24,757 nt of DNA, from positions 1 through 24,757 of the forward strand of contig DGIE01000004.1 in NCBI GenBank assembly GCA_002393025.1. Reading direction: 5' to 3'. Below, in pieces: positions 1 through 7,425 of this stretch. The translations under genes were made by a program, and so were the position numbers. Under the pieces are notes generated by a model. It had not been told where the DNA came from, ran no database searches, and worked only from the letters and a program-made list of their open reading frames with translations. Positions within the stretch are counted from its first letter, which is position 1, and each line of letters opens with the position of its first letter. The stretch is from Holosporaceae bacterium UBA3830 (lineage in GTDB: Bacteria > Pseudomonadota > Alphaproteobacteria > UBA3830).

Positions 1-465
1 AGATACTTAGATAAATACGATTATTCGGTACCGCAGATGAGTTCGAACTCGCAGGATGGATATGTGGCAAGTGCGGATAGTACGTTTAATTCTGGCTATC
101 CAGCATGGCGAGCTTTTGATAGATCGAGTAGTTCGTCTTGGACTTCTGAAGACGCAACTTCCACAACTCCGCACTGGCTTAAGATATATAACAACAACGG
201 AATATCTGCTAATTGTATCCATATAGTGTGGCATAGTGAGCATTATGGAATAGATTATGTAATATCGGGAAGTAATGATGGCGCGACATACACAAATTTA
301 GTTACCGTTACTGATAATAACAATTTAAATCCTTCTTATTCTTTAGGTAATATTCAAACTTTTAAATACTGGAGGATATACATTACTCGAATAAATACAA
401 ATGCAACTAGGACGGAAATCCATCAGTTTAACTTAATCAACAAATCTACAATTCAAGAATATTAG
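1..465 (+). CDS. Phage tail fibre / tail-tip protein, C-terminal part, discoidin-like domain (partial)
   Basis: The reading frame is open from the first base of the window, so the 5' end lies outside it and the first ATG at 37 is probably internal. The visible 154 residues look like a galactose-binding/F5-8 type C (discoidin-like) beta-sandwich: they begin around VPQMSSNSQDGYVASADS, contain an AFDRSSSSSWTS segment typical of these folds, and end in TRTEIHQFNLI. Such domains at the ends of tail fibres bind surface carbohydrate. The gene lies just upstream of the sheath cluster, where P2-like phages carry fibre (H) and fibre-assembly (G) genes, which supports a receptor-binding role. Domain assignment is from pattern only. 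Confidence 0.7.
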   Translation, partial: RYLDKYDYSVPQMSSNSQDGYVASADSTFNSGYPAWRAFDRSSSSSWTSEDATSTTPHWLKIYNNNGISANCIHIVWHSEHYGIDYVISGSNDGATYTNLVTVTDNNNLNPSYSLGNIQTFKYWRIYITRINTNATRTEIHQFNLINKSTIQEY

Positions 466-473
466 GAGGAAAA

Positions 474-644
474 ATGGATATATCAAAAACAATGGAAACA
501 TTTCAAAAGGTGAAAGAGAAAATCCGGCAGGCGATAATTTCGAAAGGGGTTGAAGTCCGAGAGGGCGCGTCACTTTCTGAAATGGCGGATAAGATTTTGG
601 AAATAAAAGTTGGCAGCAAAAGAAAGGAGAAGAAGAATGCCTGA
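474..644 (+). CDS. Small phage tail-region protein (56 aa), unknown function
   Basis: ATG at 474 follows a strong AGGAGG Shine-Dalgarno (464-469). The ORF ends with TGA at 642-644 and overlaps the start of the sheath gene by 8 nt, so the two are translationally coupled. The 56-residue product is charged and helical, with a KGVEVREGASLSEMADKI segment. This resembles the short 'KGV-x-V ... I' motif common in phage tail-fibre-associated proteins. It could be a fibre-assembly accessory, but that is a guess from position. The base sequence looks coding (AT-rich third positions like its neighbours). Confidence 0.6.
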   Translation: MDISKTMETFQKVKEKIRQAIISKGVEVREGASLSEMADKILEIKVGSKRKEKKNA

Positions 645-1824
645 TTTTTTACATGGTTTAACAGTTACTGAAATTAACGAGGGAATAAGTACAGTTCGTA
701 CAAGTTCCAGTTCGGTTATTGGAGTAATCGGAACAGCCCCTGATGCGATTACGGCAGATTTTCCGCTAAATACCCCGGTGTTAATTCCTGGCTCATTAAC
801 TGAAGCGGCAAAACTCGGAACGACCGGAACTCTTCCCGTAGCGGTTAAGGGAATTTTGGATCAGACTGGAGCAATGATTGTTGTTGTCCGTGTCGCTGAA
901 GGAGAAGCTAGTGGTGAAGGTAACGAAGCCATTACAGCTGCTGAAGCAACTATAGCTAATGTTATTGGTTCGGTTTCTGCAAGCGGAGAATACAGTGGAG
1001 TTTACGCTTTCTTGGCTGCAAAAAGTAAGCTTGGATTGACTCCAAAAATTTTGTGCGCACCTGGATTTTCGGCACAAGAAGTCGTTACAGAATTGATCTC
1101 GATTGCCGGCAGACTAAGAGCGATAATCGTTGCAGATTGTCCGGCCAATGCTACAAATGCAGAATTACTGAGCTTTGTTACAAATTGCGCAAGCGCAAGA
1201 GTTTACGCTGTATATCCTGAGGTAATTAATACGAAGAATGAGACAGTTCCTGCGAGTCCTTATGTCGCAGGAGTCATAGCAAAAACTGATAATGATGACG
1301 GATTTTGGGTATCGCCTTCGAACAAAGCAATCAACGGAATTATCGGACTCAGCAAGCCAATCGACTTTGCTTTGGGAGATGCTTCGTGTCGTGCCAACTA
1401 TCTGAATGAACAGAAAATCGCAACTATCATCAACCAAAATGGCTACAAATTGTGGGGAAACAGATCGACCGCAGGCGAAGGAGCTTACCAATTTTTATGT
1501 GTAAGAAGGACGGCCGACGTTATTTCGGATTCAATTCTGCAATCTCATTTATGGGCGGTTGACAGAAATATCGTGAAAAACTATTTGACGGATGTCACTG
1601 AAAACGTGAATGCCTTCTTGGCTACCTTAAAATCTCAAGGAGCAATTCTTGCAGGAAAGTGTGTTGCAAACAAGGAGCTCAACACTGCTCAGAATATCTC
1701 CGAAGGGAAAGTTTACTTCGATTTCGAGTTTACCCCGGCATATCCGGCAGAACAGGTCACTTTTAGAGCTTACTTGAACAACGAAAATATAGAGACAGTT
1801 TTAATGGAAAATTTAGCGCAATAA
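637..1824 (+). CDS. FI: Phage tail sheath protein (P2 gpFI family)
   Basis: This is the contractile sheath subunit that polymerises around the tail tube and shortens at infection. The 395-residue length matches the P2 FI family (about 396 aa). The start MPDFLHGLTVTEINEG and the C-terminal segment RRTADVISDSILQSHLWAVD are characteristic. The ATG at 637 is preferred because AAAGGAG at 624-630 is well spaced before it. An in-frame TTG at 610 lies upstream of that site and would add an unlikely basic leader. The gene is followed after 12 nt by the tube gene, as in P2. Confidence 0.95.
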   Translation: MPDFLHGLTVTEINEGISTVRTSSSSVIGVIGTAPDAITADFPLNTPVLIPGSLTEAAKLGTTGTLPVAVKGILDQTGAMIVVVRVAEGEASGEGNEAITAAEATIANVIGSVSASGEYSGVYAFLAAKSKLGLTPKILCAPGFSAQEVVTELISIAGRLRAIIVADCPANATNAELLSFVTNCASARVYAVYPEVINTKNETVPASPYVAGVIAKTDNDDGFWVSPSNKAINGIIGLSKPIDFALGDASCRANYLNEQKIATIINQNGYKLWGNRSTAGEGAYQFLCVRRTADVISDSILQSHLWAVDRNIVKNYLTDVTENVNAFLATLKSQGAILAGKCVANKELNTAQNISEGKVYFDFEFTPAYPAEQVTFRAYLNNENIETVLMENLAQ

Positions 1825-1836
1825 GGAGGAAAGAAA

Positions 1837-2337
1837 ATGCTGCCAAAGATACTGAAAAATTTTAATGTATATGTAGATGGTCGAGGTTACGCAGGTCGAG
1901 TTGATGAAATCACCTTGCCGAAGTTGACGGTAAAGACAGAGGAATACCAGGGAGCGGGAATGTCTGCTCCGGTTGAAATCGATATGGGTATGGAAAAGTT
2001 GGAAATGGATCTGACTTTTTCCGAGTATGATCAGGAATTATTCAAACTGTTTGGCTTAACCAACGGCTCTGAATTTGCACTGACTATTCGTGGTGCATTG
2101 CAAGGTACGGGAGAAACTTCTCCTGTTGTTATCAATGTTCGAGGTTATTTTAAGGAAATGGACTTCGATTCTTGGAAGCCTGCAGAAAAAGCCACGCTCA
2201 AATGCTCTGTAACTTGTAACTATTACAAACTTACGATTGATGGAGTTGAACTGATCGAAATTGATCCGGTGAATATGATTCGCAATGTCAACGGAACTGA
2301 TCAATTGTCTGAAGTCCGTCAGGCGTTGCAGATTTAG
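1837..2337 (+). CDS. FII: Phage major tail tube protein (P2 gpFII family)
   Basis: This is the inner tube subunit around which the sheath assembles. The 166-residue length is close to P2 FII (172 aa), and the N-terminus MLPKILKNFNVYVDGRGYAG with the following LPKLTVKTEEYQGAGM is typical of the family. The ATG has an AGGAGG site 7 nt upstream. Its position directly after the sheath gene and before the assembly chaperone matches the P2 F operon. Confidence 0.95.
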   Translation: MLPKILKNFNVYVDGRGYAGRVDEITLPKLTVKTEEYQGAGMSAPVEIDMGMEKLEMDLTFSEYDQELFKLFGLTNGSEFALTIRGALQGTGETSPVVINVRGYFKEMDFDSWKPAEKATLKCSVTCNYYKLTIDGVELIEIDPVNMIRNVNGTDQLSEVRQALQI

Positions 2338-2348
2338 GAGAAAAGAAA

Positions 2349-2600
2349 ATGAAAAAAATTAAGTTAGAAAACTCGATAAAAATTGATGGAGTTGAAGTTA
2401 ACGAGATATCACTACGTCAACCGAAAGTTCGCGATTTGTTGATTTCAAGCAAGAAAAACGTTTCAGAAGCTGAACGCGAAGTGAATTTGATTGCGAACTT
2501 ATCCGAAATACCCGTTGATGCAGTCGAAGATTTGGATTTGAGAGATTATCTCAAAATTCAGAACTGGTTGAAGGATTTTTTAGTGCAGCCGACCAATTAG
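2349..2600 (+). CDS. E: Phage tail assembly chaperone, short form (P2 gpE-like)
   Basis: This 83-residue product sits between the tube and tape-measure genes, the fixed position of P2 gene E, and resembles the short E chaperone family (KIDGVEVNEISLRQPKVRDL). E and its extended form E+E' guide tape-measure and tube assembly and are not expected in the mature particle. ATG at 2349 follows a GGAG site. The 0-frame ends at TAG 2598-2600. Just before that the frame passes through a T-run that permits a -1 shift into E'. Confidence 0.85.
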   Translation: MKKIKLENSIKIDGVEVNEISLRQPKVRDLLISSKKNVSEAEREVNLIANLSEIPVDAVEDLDLRDYLKIQNWLKDFLVQPTN

Positions 2601-2734
2601 AACTAAGAAAAGCTGTATTAATTATGGCTTCTCATGCTAAAGGAGGAATTTGTGAATGGCTAGAGATGGGCAGTAATGAATTTATGGAATGGCTAGAGGC
2701 ATTAAGGGATTTACAAAGAGATGGCGGAAAATAG
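2349..2734 (+). CDS. E+E': Extended tail assembly chaperone E+E' made by programmed -1 frameshift
   Basis: A -1 shift at the heptamer T_TTT_TTA (2576-2582) joins 78 E residues to a 50-residue E' extension. That extension is read from 2582 to the TAG at 2732-2734. The -1 frame is fully open here and reads as real protein (SAADQLELRKAVLIMASHAK onward, with EWLEM and FMEWLEALRD). It has no good start codon of its own. P2 expresses E+E' (142 aa) by the same mechanism on a T-run; the predicted product here is 128 aa. The E' stop overlaps the tape-measure start at 2721, as expected for a coupled operon. The shift is inferred from sequence, not measured. Confidence 0.85.
2576..2582 (+). promoter_or_regulatory. 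-1 ribosomal slippery heptamer T_TTT_TTA
   Basis: Zero-frame codons are GAT TTT TTA GTG, so the sequence fits X_XXY_YYZ with X=Y=T and Z=A. It lies 16 nt before the 0-frame stop of E, and the -1 frame stays open for 50 codons after it. No strong downstream stem-loop was obvious by eye. Confidence 0.8.
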
Positions 2735-4778
2735 GAAACAACTCTTAATTACCATCGGAGCAGCATTAGGAAACAATTTTAATGCTGTTATTTCGGGAAG
2801 CACCTCGAAACTGAAGAGTGTGGGAGCAGCCATCAAAGATATGGAGAAACAGTCTCTATTAGGTGCTTCGTCTTTGGATAAGTTAAAGAATCGATACAAT
2901 TCTTTGCTCGGCTCAATGAATCGTCAACAAGCGATTATCCAAAAACGCGGTTTTTATAGATCGCAAATAATGGAGATGGTTGCTCTTGGCGCTTCTCTTG
3001 CCGTTCCGATTCGTTCAGCAATGAAGTTCGAAGATTCACTGGCCAAAATAAAATCTGTAGTCAATTTTTCCGAACCTGAAGGGTTGAAGAAATTGGGAGA
3101 CACTTTCAATAAAATGTCTCAAAGTATTCCTATAACTGCGGATGAATTAGCGATAATTGCTTCCATAGGCGGTCGCTTTGGCGTGGCAGAAAAAGACCTA
3201 GCTAGCTTTTCAAAAGAAATCGGGAAAACAGCAATTGCTTGGGGATCTCCTGTAGAAGAAACAGCGGAAAAAGTCGGTAACCTGATGAAGGTTTTTAATG
3301 TTTTAACTTCTCAATTACCGCAATATTTTGATGCTATCAATTATTTGGGGAATAAAACCGGAGCAACTGCTGATAATATTTTGAAAGCATTGAATAGATC
3401 GGCAGATGGTCTCGCAAATTTCAAACTTTCCCTACCACAAGCTGCGGCTTTAACCAGTACGATAATGTCTTTTGGTGAAGGAGCGGAGCAAGCTGGATCG
3501 GCAGTCGGAAATATGCTTCAGAAATTATCAAACGCAAAACAACTTGGAATGCCTGCTCAAAAAGTTCTGCACAGTATAGGATTAACGGCTGCAGCATTAC
3601 CAAAGATGATAGCGGAGGATCCGCAAAAAGTTTTAACTCGATTGTTTGAAGGATTTTCAAAATTAAAAGCTGAAGATCGGAGTTCTGCTCTATATTCAAT
3701 TTTCGGTCGTGGAGCGAGCAAGACCGTTGGGAAACTTATAGAGAATCTCGAACTATACAGAAAAAATTTACAGTTGGTTTCCGACCAAAATATCTATAAA
3801 GGCTCTCGAGATGAGGATTTTAATATTGTAGCTTCAGAAACAAAATCGCAGGTTCAATTATTACAAAATTCGTTCTCAACTTTGAGTAAAGAGATCGGAA
3901 ATTCTTTATTACCAACGCTAAAGAGCGTTCTAACAACTATTAATTCAATTCTGTCTCCAATAGTGGAGTGGATGGGGAAAAATAAAGAACTTACGACAAC
4001 TATAACAACCACAATCGCCGGATTAATAAGTTTCAGAATAGCAACTTTCGCTCTTGGCTATGCTTTAACATTTTTGTTTGGTGGGTTGAATAGATTAGTT
4101 ATTGGCTTAAAAGCAGTTCGAGTTGGTTTTACTCTTGCAAATGTTGCATGTAAGGGTTTTCTAGGTTGGGCATTTGCTCTTGCAACTGCAGCATGGGCAG
4201 TATACGAAAACTGGGATACTGTAAAGGCTTTTTTGATGAAGATATGGGAGCCAATAGAGCCGTATTGGAACTCCTTTAAAAATACTATGACTGAATATGG
4301 GAAACACATAACAAAAGCATGGACGGTGGTAAAAGATTTCTTTTCAAGTATATGGAACGAAGTAACCCCCTACTGGGATAAGTTTAAATCAAAAGCAGGA
4401 GAACTCGGAATTACAGACGGAATTATCAATGCTTGGACTAAAGTCAAAAACTTCTTCCTGCAAATTTGGAATAAAATCTCTCCGATTATCGATAAGATTA
4501 CAAAGCCATTGTCTAACTTATGGGATGGGGCGAAGTCGAGTGTGCAGAAAATCGGAAATCTGTTTAGTTCTTCAAAATCATCATCGCCTCAACTGAAAAT
4601 ACCACGTGAGATAAAACCGGCGAACTCCAATATAACTCGAAATCAAAGCAATAACTTTTCGATTACGATTAATGCTAACAAAAATGATAATCCGGAGATG
4701 ATCGCAAATAAAGTTATGAATCGAGTTAGTGACTACAGCAAAACGTTTTTGTATGACGAAGTGGCGGAGGCAATATGA
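2721..4778 (+). CDS. T: Phage tail tape-measure protein (P2 gpT-like, TP901 type)
   Basis: This 685-residue protein sets tail length and is expelled through the tube during DNA injection. Residues about 105-330 resemble the TP901 tape-measure core (MKFEDSLAKIKSVVNFSEPE onward). A hydrophobic, Gly/Ala-rich region spans about 425-495 and could insert in membrane. Next come three Trp-rich amphipathic repeats starting near residues 498, 534 and 572, with pattern W-x2-VK-x-F-x3-IW-x2-(I/V). The Ser/Asn-rich tail is typical. The protein is shorter than P2 gpT (815 aa). ATG at 2721 overlaps the end of E', and its own TGA overlaps the ATG of U (ATGA). Confidence 0.95.
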   Translation: MAENRKQLLITIGAALGNNFNAVISGSTSKLKSVGAAIKDMEKQSLLGASSLDKLKNRYNSLLGSMNRQQAIIQKRGFYRSQIMEMVALGASLAVPIRSAMKFEDSLAKIKSVVNFSEPEGLKKLGDTFNKMSQSIPITADELAIIASIGGRFGVAEKDLASFSKEIGKTAIAWGSPVEETAEKVGNLMKVFNVLTSQLPQYFDAINYLGNKTGATADNILKALNRSADGLANFKLSLPQAAALTSTIMSFGEGAEQAGSAVGNMLQKLSNAKQLGMPAQKVLHSIGLTAAALPKMIAEDPQKVLTRLFEGFSKLKAEDRSSALYSIFGRGASKTVGKLIENLELYRKNLQLVSDQNIYKGSRDEDFNIVASETKSQVQLLQNSFSTLSKEIGNSLLPTLKSVLTTINSILSPIVEWMGKNKELTTTITTTIAGLISFRIATFALGYALTFLFGGLNRLVIGLKAVRVGFTLANVACKGFLGWAFALATAAWAVYENWDTVKAFLMKIWEPIEPYWNSFKNTMTEYGKHITKAWTVVKDFFSSIWNEVTPYWDKFKSKAGELGITDGIINAWTKVKNFFLQIWNKISPIIDKITKPLSNLWDGAKSSVQKIGNLFSSSKSSSPQLKIPREIKPANSNITRNQSNNFSITINANKNDNPEMIANKVMNRVSDYSKTFLYDEVAEAI

Positions 4779-5308
4779 TTCTAGGCGATTTTCAATTTAA
4801 TCTTAAAACAATGACGCCGAACTCGATGACTCGCACGACCGAATATAATTGGTCTGATGCAGAACGAGTCGGAGACTTACCAAATTTACAGAATCTCGGC
4901 GTGGCTAAAGATCAAATTGAGATTGAGGGAGTGTTTTATCCGAAGTTCAATAAGGAAAATTCCGTAATCAATACCATCGGAAACAGCGTAACATCAAAAA
5001 TCATGAACTTCCTGAACCTATCGGAAAATTCGGGATATAGTAGCATCGATGCAATTCGATCATCTGATTTGTGCAAGATAGCCAGTAATTTGATCAACGA
5101 TAACGGCGAAATTCTGGGGAAATTCGTGATTTCATCGATTAAAGAAATTCAAAGCTATTTTGATCGAAACGGGAAGCCTCAGAAAATCGAATTCACTTTA
5201 ATCTTGAAACGCTCACCGGGATCGACAAATTCAATTGCGTGGAGCAGTTCTGAAAACTCAGTTGTCGGAGCAATTACGAATATAGCACGTACATATTTGA
5301 GGTGGTAG
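4775..5308 (+). CDS. U: Phage tail protein U (P2 gpU family), tail terminator/completion
   Basis: This 177-residue protein begins MILGDFQFNLKTMTPNSMTR and matches the P2 gpU family in length, sequence style and position between T and X. The family is associated with completing or capping the tail. Its start overlaps the T stop by 4 nt, and the X gene begins at the next base after its stop. The C-terminal half has KIEFTLILKRSPG, a beta-strand segment typical of the family. Confidence 0.9.
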   Translation: MILGDFQFNLKTMTPNSMTRTTEYNWSDAERVGDLPNLQNLGVAKDQIEIEGVFYPKFNKENSVINTIGNSVTSKIMNFLNLSENSGYSSIDAIRSSDLCKIASNLINDNGEILGKFVISSIKEIQSYFDRNGKPQKIEFTLILKRSPGSTNSIAWSSSENSVVGAITNIARTYLRW

Positions 5309-5509
5309 ATGATTACTTACATCACAAAAGAAGGAGATGTTCTGGATTGGATTGTGTGGAAGCACTACAGAACGCTGTCCGCTTTGGAGCAGGTCATGAA
5401 GGCTAATCCGGATATTACTGATGAAATATTCCACGCGGGAATGATTATCAAACTGCCTTACATTGAAACGGTTCAAAAGACAGATAAAGAGGTGAAGTTA
5501 TGGAGCTAA
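5309..5509 (+). CDS. X: Phage tail protein X (LysM-like, P2 gpX family)
   Basis: The 66-residue LysM-type protein MITYITKEGDVLDWIVWKHY has the classic gpX pattern: 'GD-x-LD-x-I-x-W-x-HY' followed by LEQVMKANP and IFHAGMIIKLP. In P2-like phages X lies between U and D and is thought to help attach or stabilise the tail hub. It overlaps the start of D by 10 nt. A GAGGTGGT stretch at the end of U (5299-5306) serves as a ribosome site. Confidence 0.92.
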   Translation: MITYITKEGDVLDWIVWKHYRTLSALEQVMKANPDITDEIFHAGMIIKLPYIETVQKTDKEVKLWS

Positions 5510-6462
5510 CGCCTGATTTTTCTATTTCGATTAACGGACAATCAAGTCTTCCGAAAGAACGGATTATTTCGGTCAGAACTACAGATCAAGCAGGATTTGT
5601 TTCAGATTCTTGCGAGATTGAATTAGATGATTTTGATAATGCACTTCAGTGTCCGAATACTGAGGCGAAAATAGCAATTTCTCTTGGCTATCAAGAAAAA
5701 GGCCTAACGAAAATCGGCACTTATTATGTTCGAGAAATCGCAATAGATGGAGCGCGACGGACGATAAAAATTGTTGCAAATGCTTTGCCGAAATCCATGA
5801 GATCGCAGAAAACAAAGACAAATGATATCAAGCTAAACGAGTATATAGCTTCAATTGATTCGGAGTTAGATTCCGAATTGTCCGAAGATTTTGAAGATAT
5901 AGATTTGTCCGATAATCCGCAATTTGGGGAAAGCGACATCAATTATCTTACTCGCATTGCAAACAAAGTCGGAGCGGTTACGAAGCCAGTAGATGATCAT
6001 TTGATTTTTTCTGAAGATATGACAGCCAAATCAGTATCAGGGAAAAGCTTGCCTGTAAAATATATAGAAGCATCTGAAGTGGCTAACTATTCCTGTAATT
6101 TCAAAGAAACAGAAACGAACGGAGCGACAGGAACAGTTTACGCTAGTTGGTATGATAAAAAGTCCGGAGAATATCATTTGGTTCATGCTGGCTTAGGTGA
6201 TCCAGAAATAGAGTTGAATGAAATATTTTCATCGGAGAAGGACGCCTTAGCCGCAGTACAAGCCAAGGTAAAAAAGGTGGAAAAGAATAATAAGACTTTT
6301 AGATTTACGACAGAGGGTCGTCCGGATTTGTTCGCTGAAGGTCCGATAATTTTTCGAGGTTTTCCAACTAAGATTCCAACGAATTGGATTATTTCCAGAG
6401 TAGAACACACATTAAATTCCAGTGGTTTCGTTTCAAATGTCGAATGTGTCGGAGGGAAGTGA
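5500..6462 (+). CDS. D: Phage late control protein D / baseplate hub (P2 gpD family)
   Basis: This 320-residue protein is the last gene of the P2-type tail operon. The N-terminal segment MELTPDFSISINGQSSLPKE with VRTTDQAGFVSDSCEIELDD is typical of gpD hub proteins, which form the trimeric hub on which the tube starts. It is shorter than P2 gpD (387 aa) but appears complete. RBS GAGGTG lies just before the ATG. The TGA stop overlaps the lysozyme ATG (6460-6464), coupling tail and lysis genes. Confidence 0.92.
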   Translation: MELTPDFSISINGQSSLPKERIISVRTTDQAGFVSDSCEIELDDFDNALQCPNTEAKIAISLGYQEKGLTKIGTYYVREIAIDGARRTIKIVANALPKSMRSQKTKTNDIKLNEYIASIDSELDSELSEDFEDIDLSDNPQFGESDINYLTRIANKVGAVTKPVDDHLIFSEDMTAKSVSGKSLPVKYIEASEVANYSCNFKETETNGATGTVYASWYDKKSGEYHLVHAGLGDPEIELNEIFSSEKDALAAVQAKVKKVEKNNKTFRFTTEGRPDLFAEGPIIFRGFPTKIPTNWIISRVEHTLNSSGFVSNVECVGGK

Positions 6463-6971
6463 TGGCAGCGATTTTTTCGGATAAATTTGAAAAGGCAGTT
6501 AATTATGTAATTAAAAATGAAGGTGGATACGTTTTTGATGAAGATGATCCGGGGGGTGAAACGAATTACGGAATTTCCAAAAGAAGTTATCCGAATTTGG
6601 ATATCAAACACCTGACTTTGAAAGACGCCAAGAAGATATATTTTTGTGATTTTTGGCACAAAGGAAGATTTGAGGAAATTGAGGACGATGCTGTTGCAAC
6701 GCAAGTCTTTGATTTGTCAGTAAATTTGGGAATTCGAGTCGCTGTAAGCGTTTTACAGAGGGCTTTGCGTTCCTGTGATAAATCAGTCACGGAAGATGGT
6801 TTGATGGGCTCTCAGACGCTTTCTGCGGTGTCGAATTCTGACCCGCGTTGTCTGCTGGCTGCGATCAAGTCGGAAGCGGCAGGATATTATCGAATGATAG
6901 TGTGTAGCAAGCCGGGAATGGCTAAATTTCTCAATGGCTGGCTTAATAGGGCGTATAAACAACTTTTTTAG
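6462..6971 (+). CDS. Phage endolysin, GH108-type N-acetylmuramidase
   Basis: The 169-residue lysozyme should cleave peptidoglycan glycan strands at lysis. The family motif E-G-G-Y-V-x-D ... D-x-GG-x-T-x-(Y/F)-GI is present as NEGGYVFDEDDPGGETNYGI, placing the catalytic Glu at residue 20. The C-terminal half resembles the associated peptidoglycan-binding domain (LQRAL ... DGLMGSQTLSAV). I chose ATG 6462 because it overlaps the D stop, gives the normal N-terminus and follows a GGAGGGAAG site; the frame is open further upstream but only inside gene D. No signal peptide is seen, so export probably needs a holin. Confidence 0.92.
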   Translation: MAAIFSDKFEKAVNYVIKNEGGYVFDEDDPGGETNYGISKRSYPNLDIKHLTLKDAKKIYFCDFWHKGRFEEIEDDAVATQVFDLSVNLGIRVAVSVLQRALRSCDKSVTEDGLMGSQTLSAVSNSDPRCLLAAIKSEAAGYYRMIVCSKPGMAKFLNGWLNRAYKQLF

Positions 6972-6982
6972 GGAGGAAGAAA

Positions 6983-7144
6983 ATGGGAAAATTGGCATTA
7001 TTGATTAACAACGAGAAAGTCCAAGGAATGGTTGCGATTATCGCAGCTGTCGTTATGTATTATACACCTGATCACATCGATAAAATTATCGAAATGTGTC
7101 TGGCTGGATTGGGCATTTCGAAACTTGTTATTTTCAAAGAATAG
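6983..7144 (+). CDS. Small membrane protein, probable holin-like lysis protein (53 aa)
   Basis: ATG at 6983 follows a strong GGGAGGA site, 11 nt after the lysozyme stop. The 53-residue product has one clear hydrophobic segment (VQGMVAIIAAVVMYYT, about residues 13-28), flanked by charged residues, and a second weaker hydrophobic stretch near the C-terminus (AGLGISKLVIF). Its size and place after the endolysin and before a terminator fit a holin or holin-like pore. I recognise no specific family. Confidence 0.65.
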   Translation: MGKLALLINNEKVQGMVAIIAAVVMYYTPDHIDKIIEMCLAGLGISKLVIFKE

Positions 7145-7171
7145 ACAGAGGGGCAACTGCCTCTCTGTTTT
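7145..7171 (+). terminator. Rho-independent terminator ending the tail/lysis operon
   Basis: ACAGAGGGGC - AACT - GCCTCTCTGT forms a 10-bp stem with one mismatch and a 4-nt loop, followed by a short T-run (7168-7171). It begins immediately after the stop of the holin-like gene. Confidence 0.85.
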
Positions 7172-7220
7172 ATGAAACCGGCAATTTTGGCAGTTTTGTA
7201 AAATAGGATTCATCCTGGTT

Positions 7221-7415
7221 TCAATTACTCTTTATTTCCGGATAACGCAGAATAAAAAATCCATTCATCAGTTCGTCGAATTTTTCATTAATCTCTTTAA
7301 ATTTAAAACAGTATTTATAATCGGTGATCCTACAATCAGACATTGCGCCATTCATAAAACCATTGGAAAAAGCAAACTTGAGGGCTGCTAAAAATTCCTC
7401 TTTTTCTATGTTCAT
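7221..7415 (-). CDS. Hypothetical protein (64 aa) downstream of the Rpn nuclease
   Basis: The ORF starts 10 nt after the stop of the Rpn-family gene on the same strand, with AAGAGG upstream of its ATG. The product is rich in aromatic and acidic residues (LKFAFSNGFMNGAMSDCRIT, FKFKEINEKFDELMNGFF) and looks like a small helical soluble protein. I do not recognise the family. Its tight spacing suggests co-transcription with the nuclease gene. Confidence 0.6.
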   Translation of the reverse strand: MNIEKEEFLAALKFAFSNGFMNGAMSDCRITDYKYCFKFKEINEKFDELMNGFFILRYPEIKSN

Positions 7416-7425
7416 TCGCGACCTC

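Noticed and set aside
610..636. Upstream TTG start for the sheath gene
   Set aside because: It lies before the Shine-Dalgarno and would add a basic leader; ATG 637 gives the family N-terminus.
6384..6461. Earlier ATG for the lysozyme frame
   Set aside because: It lies inside gene D in another frame and adds residues not seen in GH108 enzymes.
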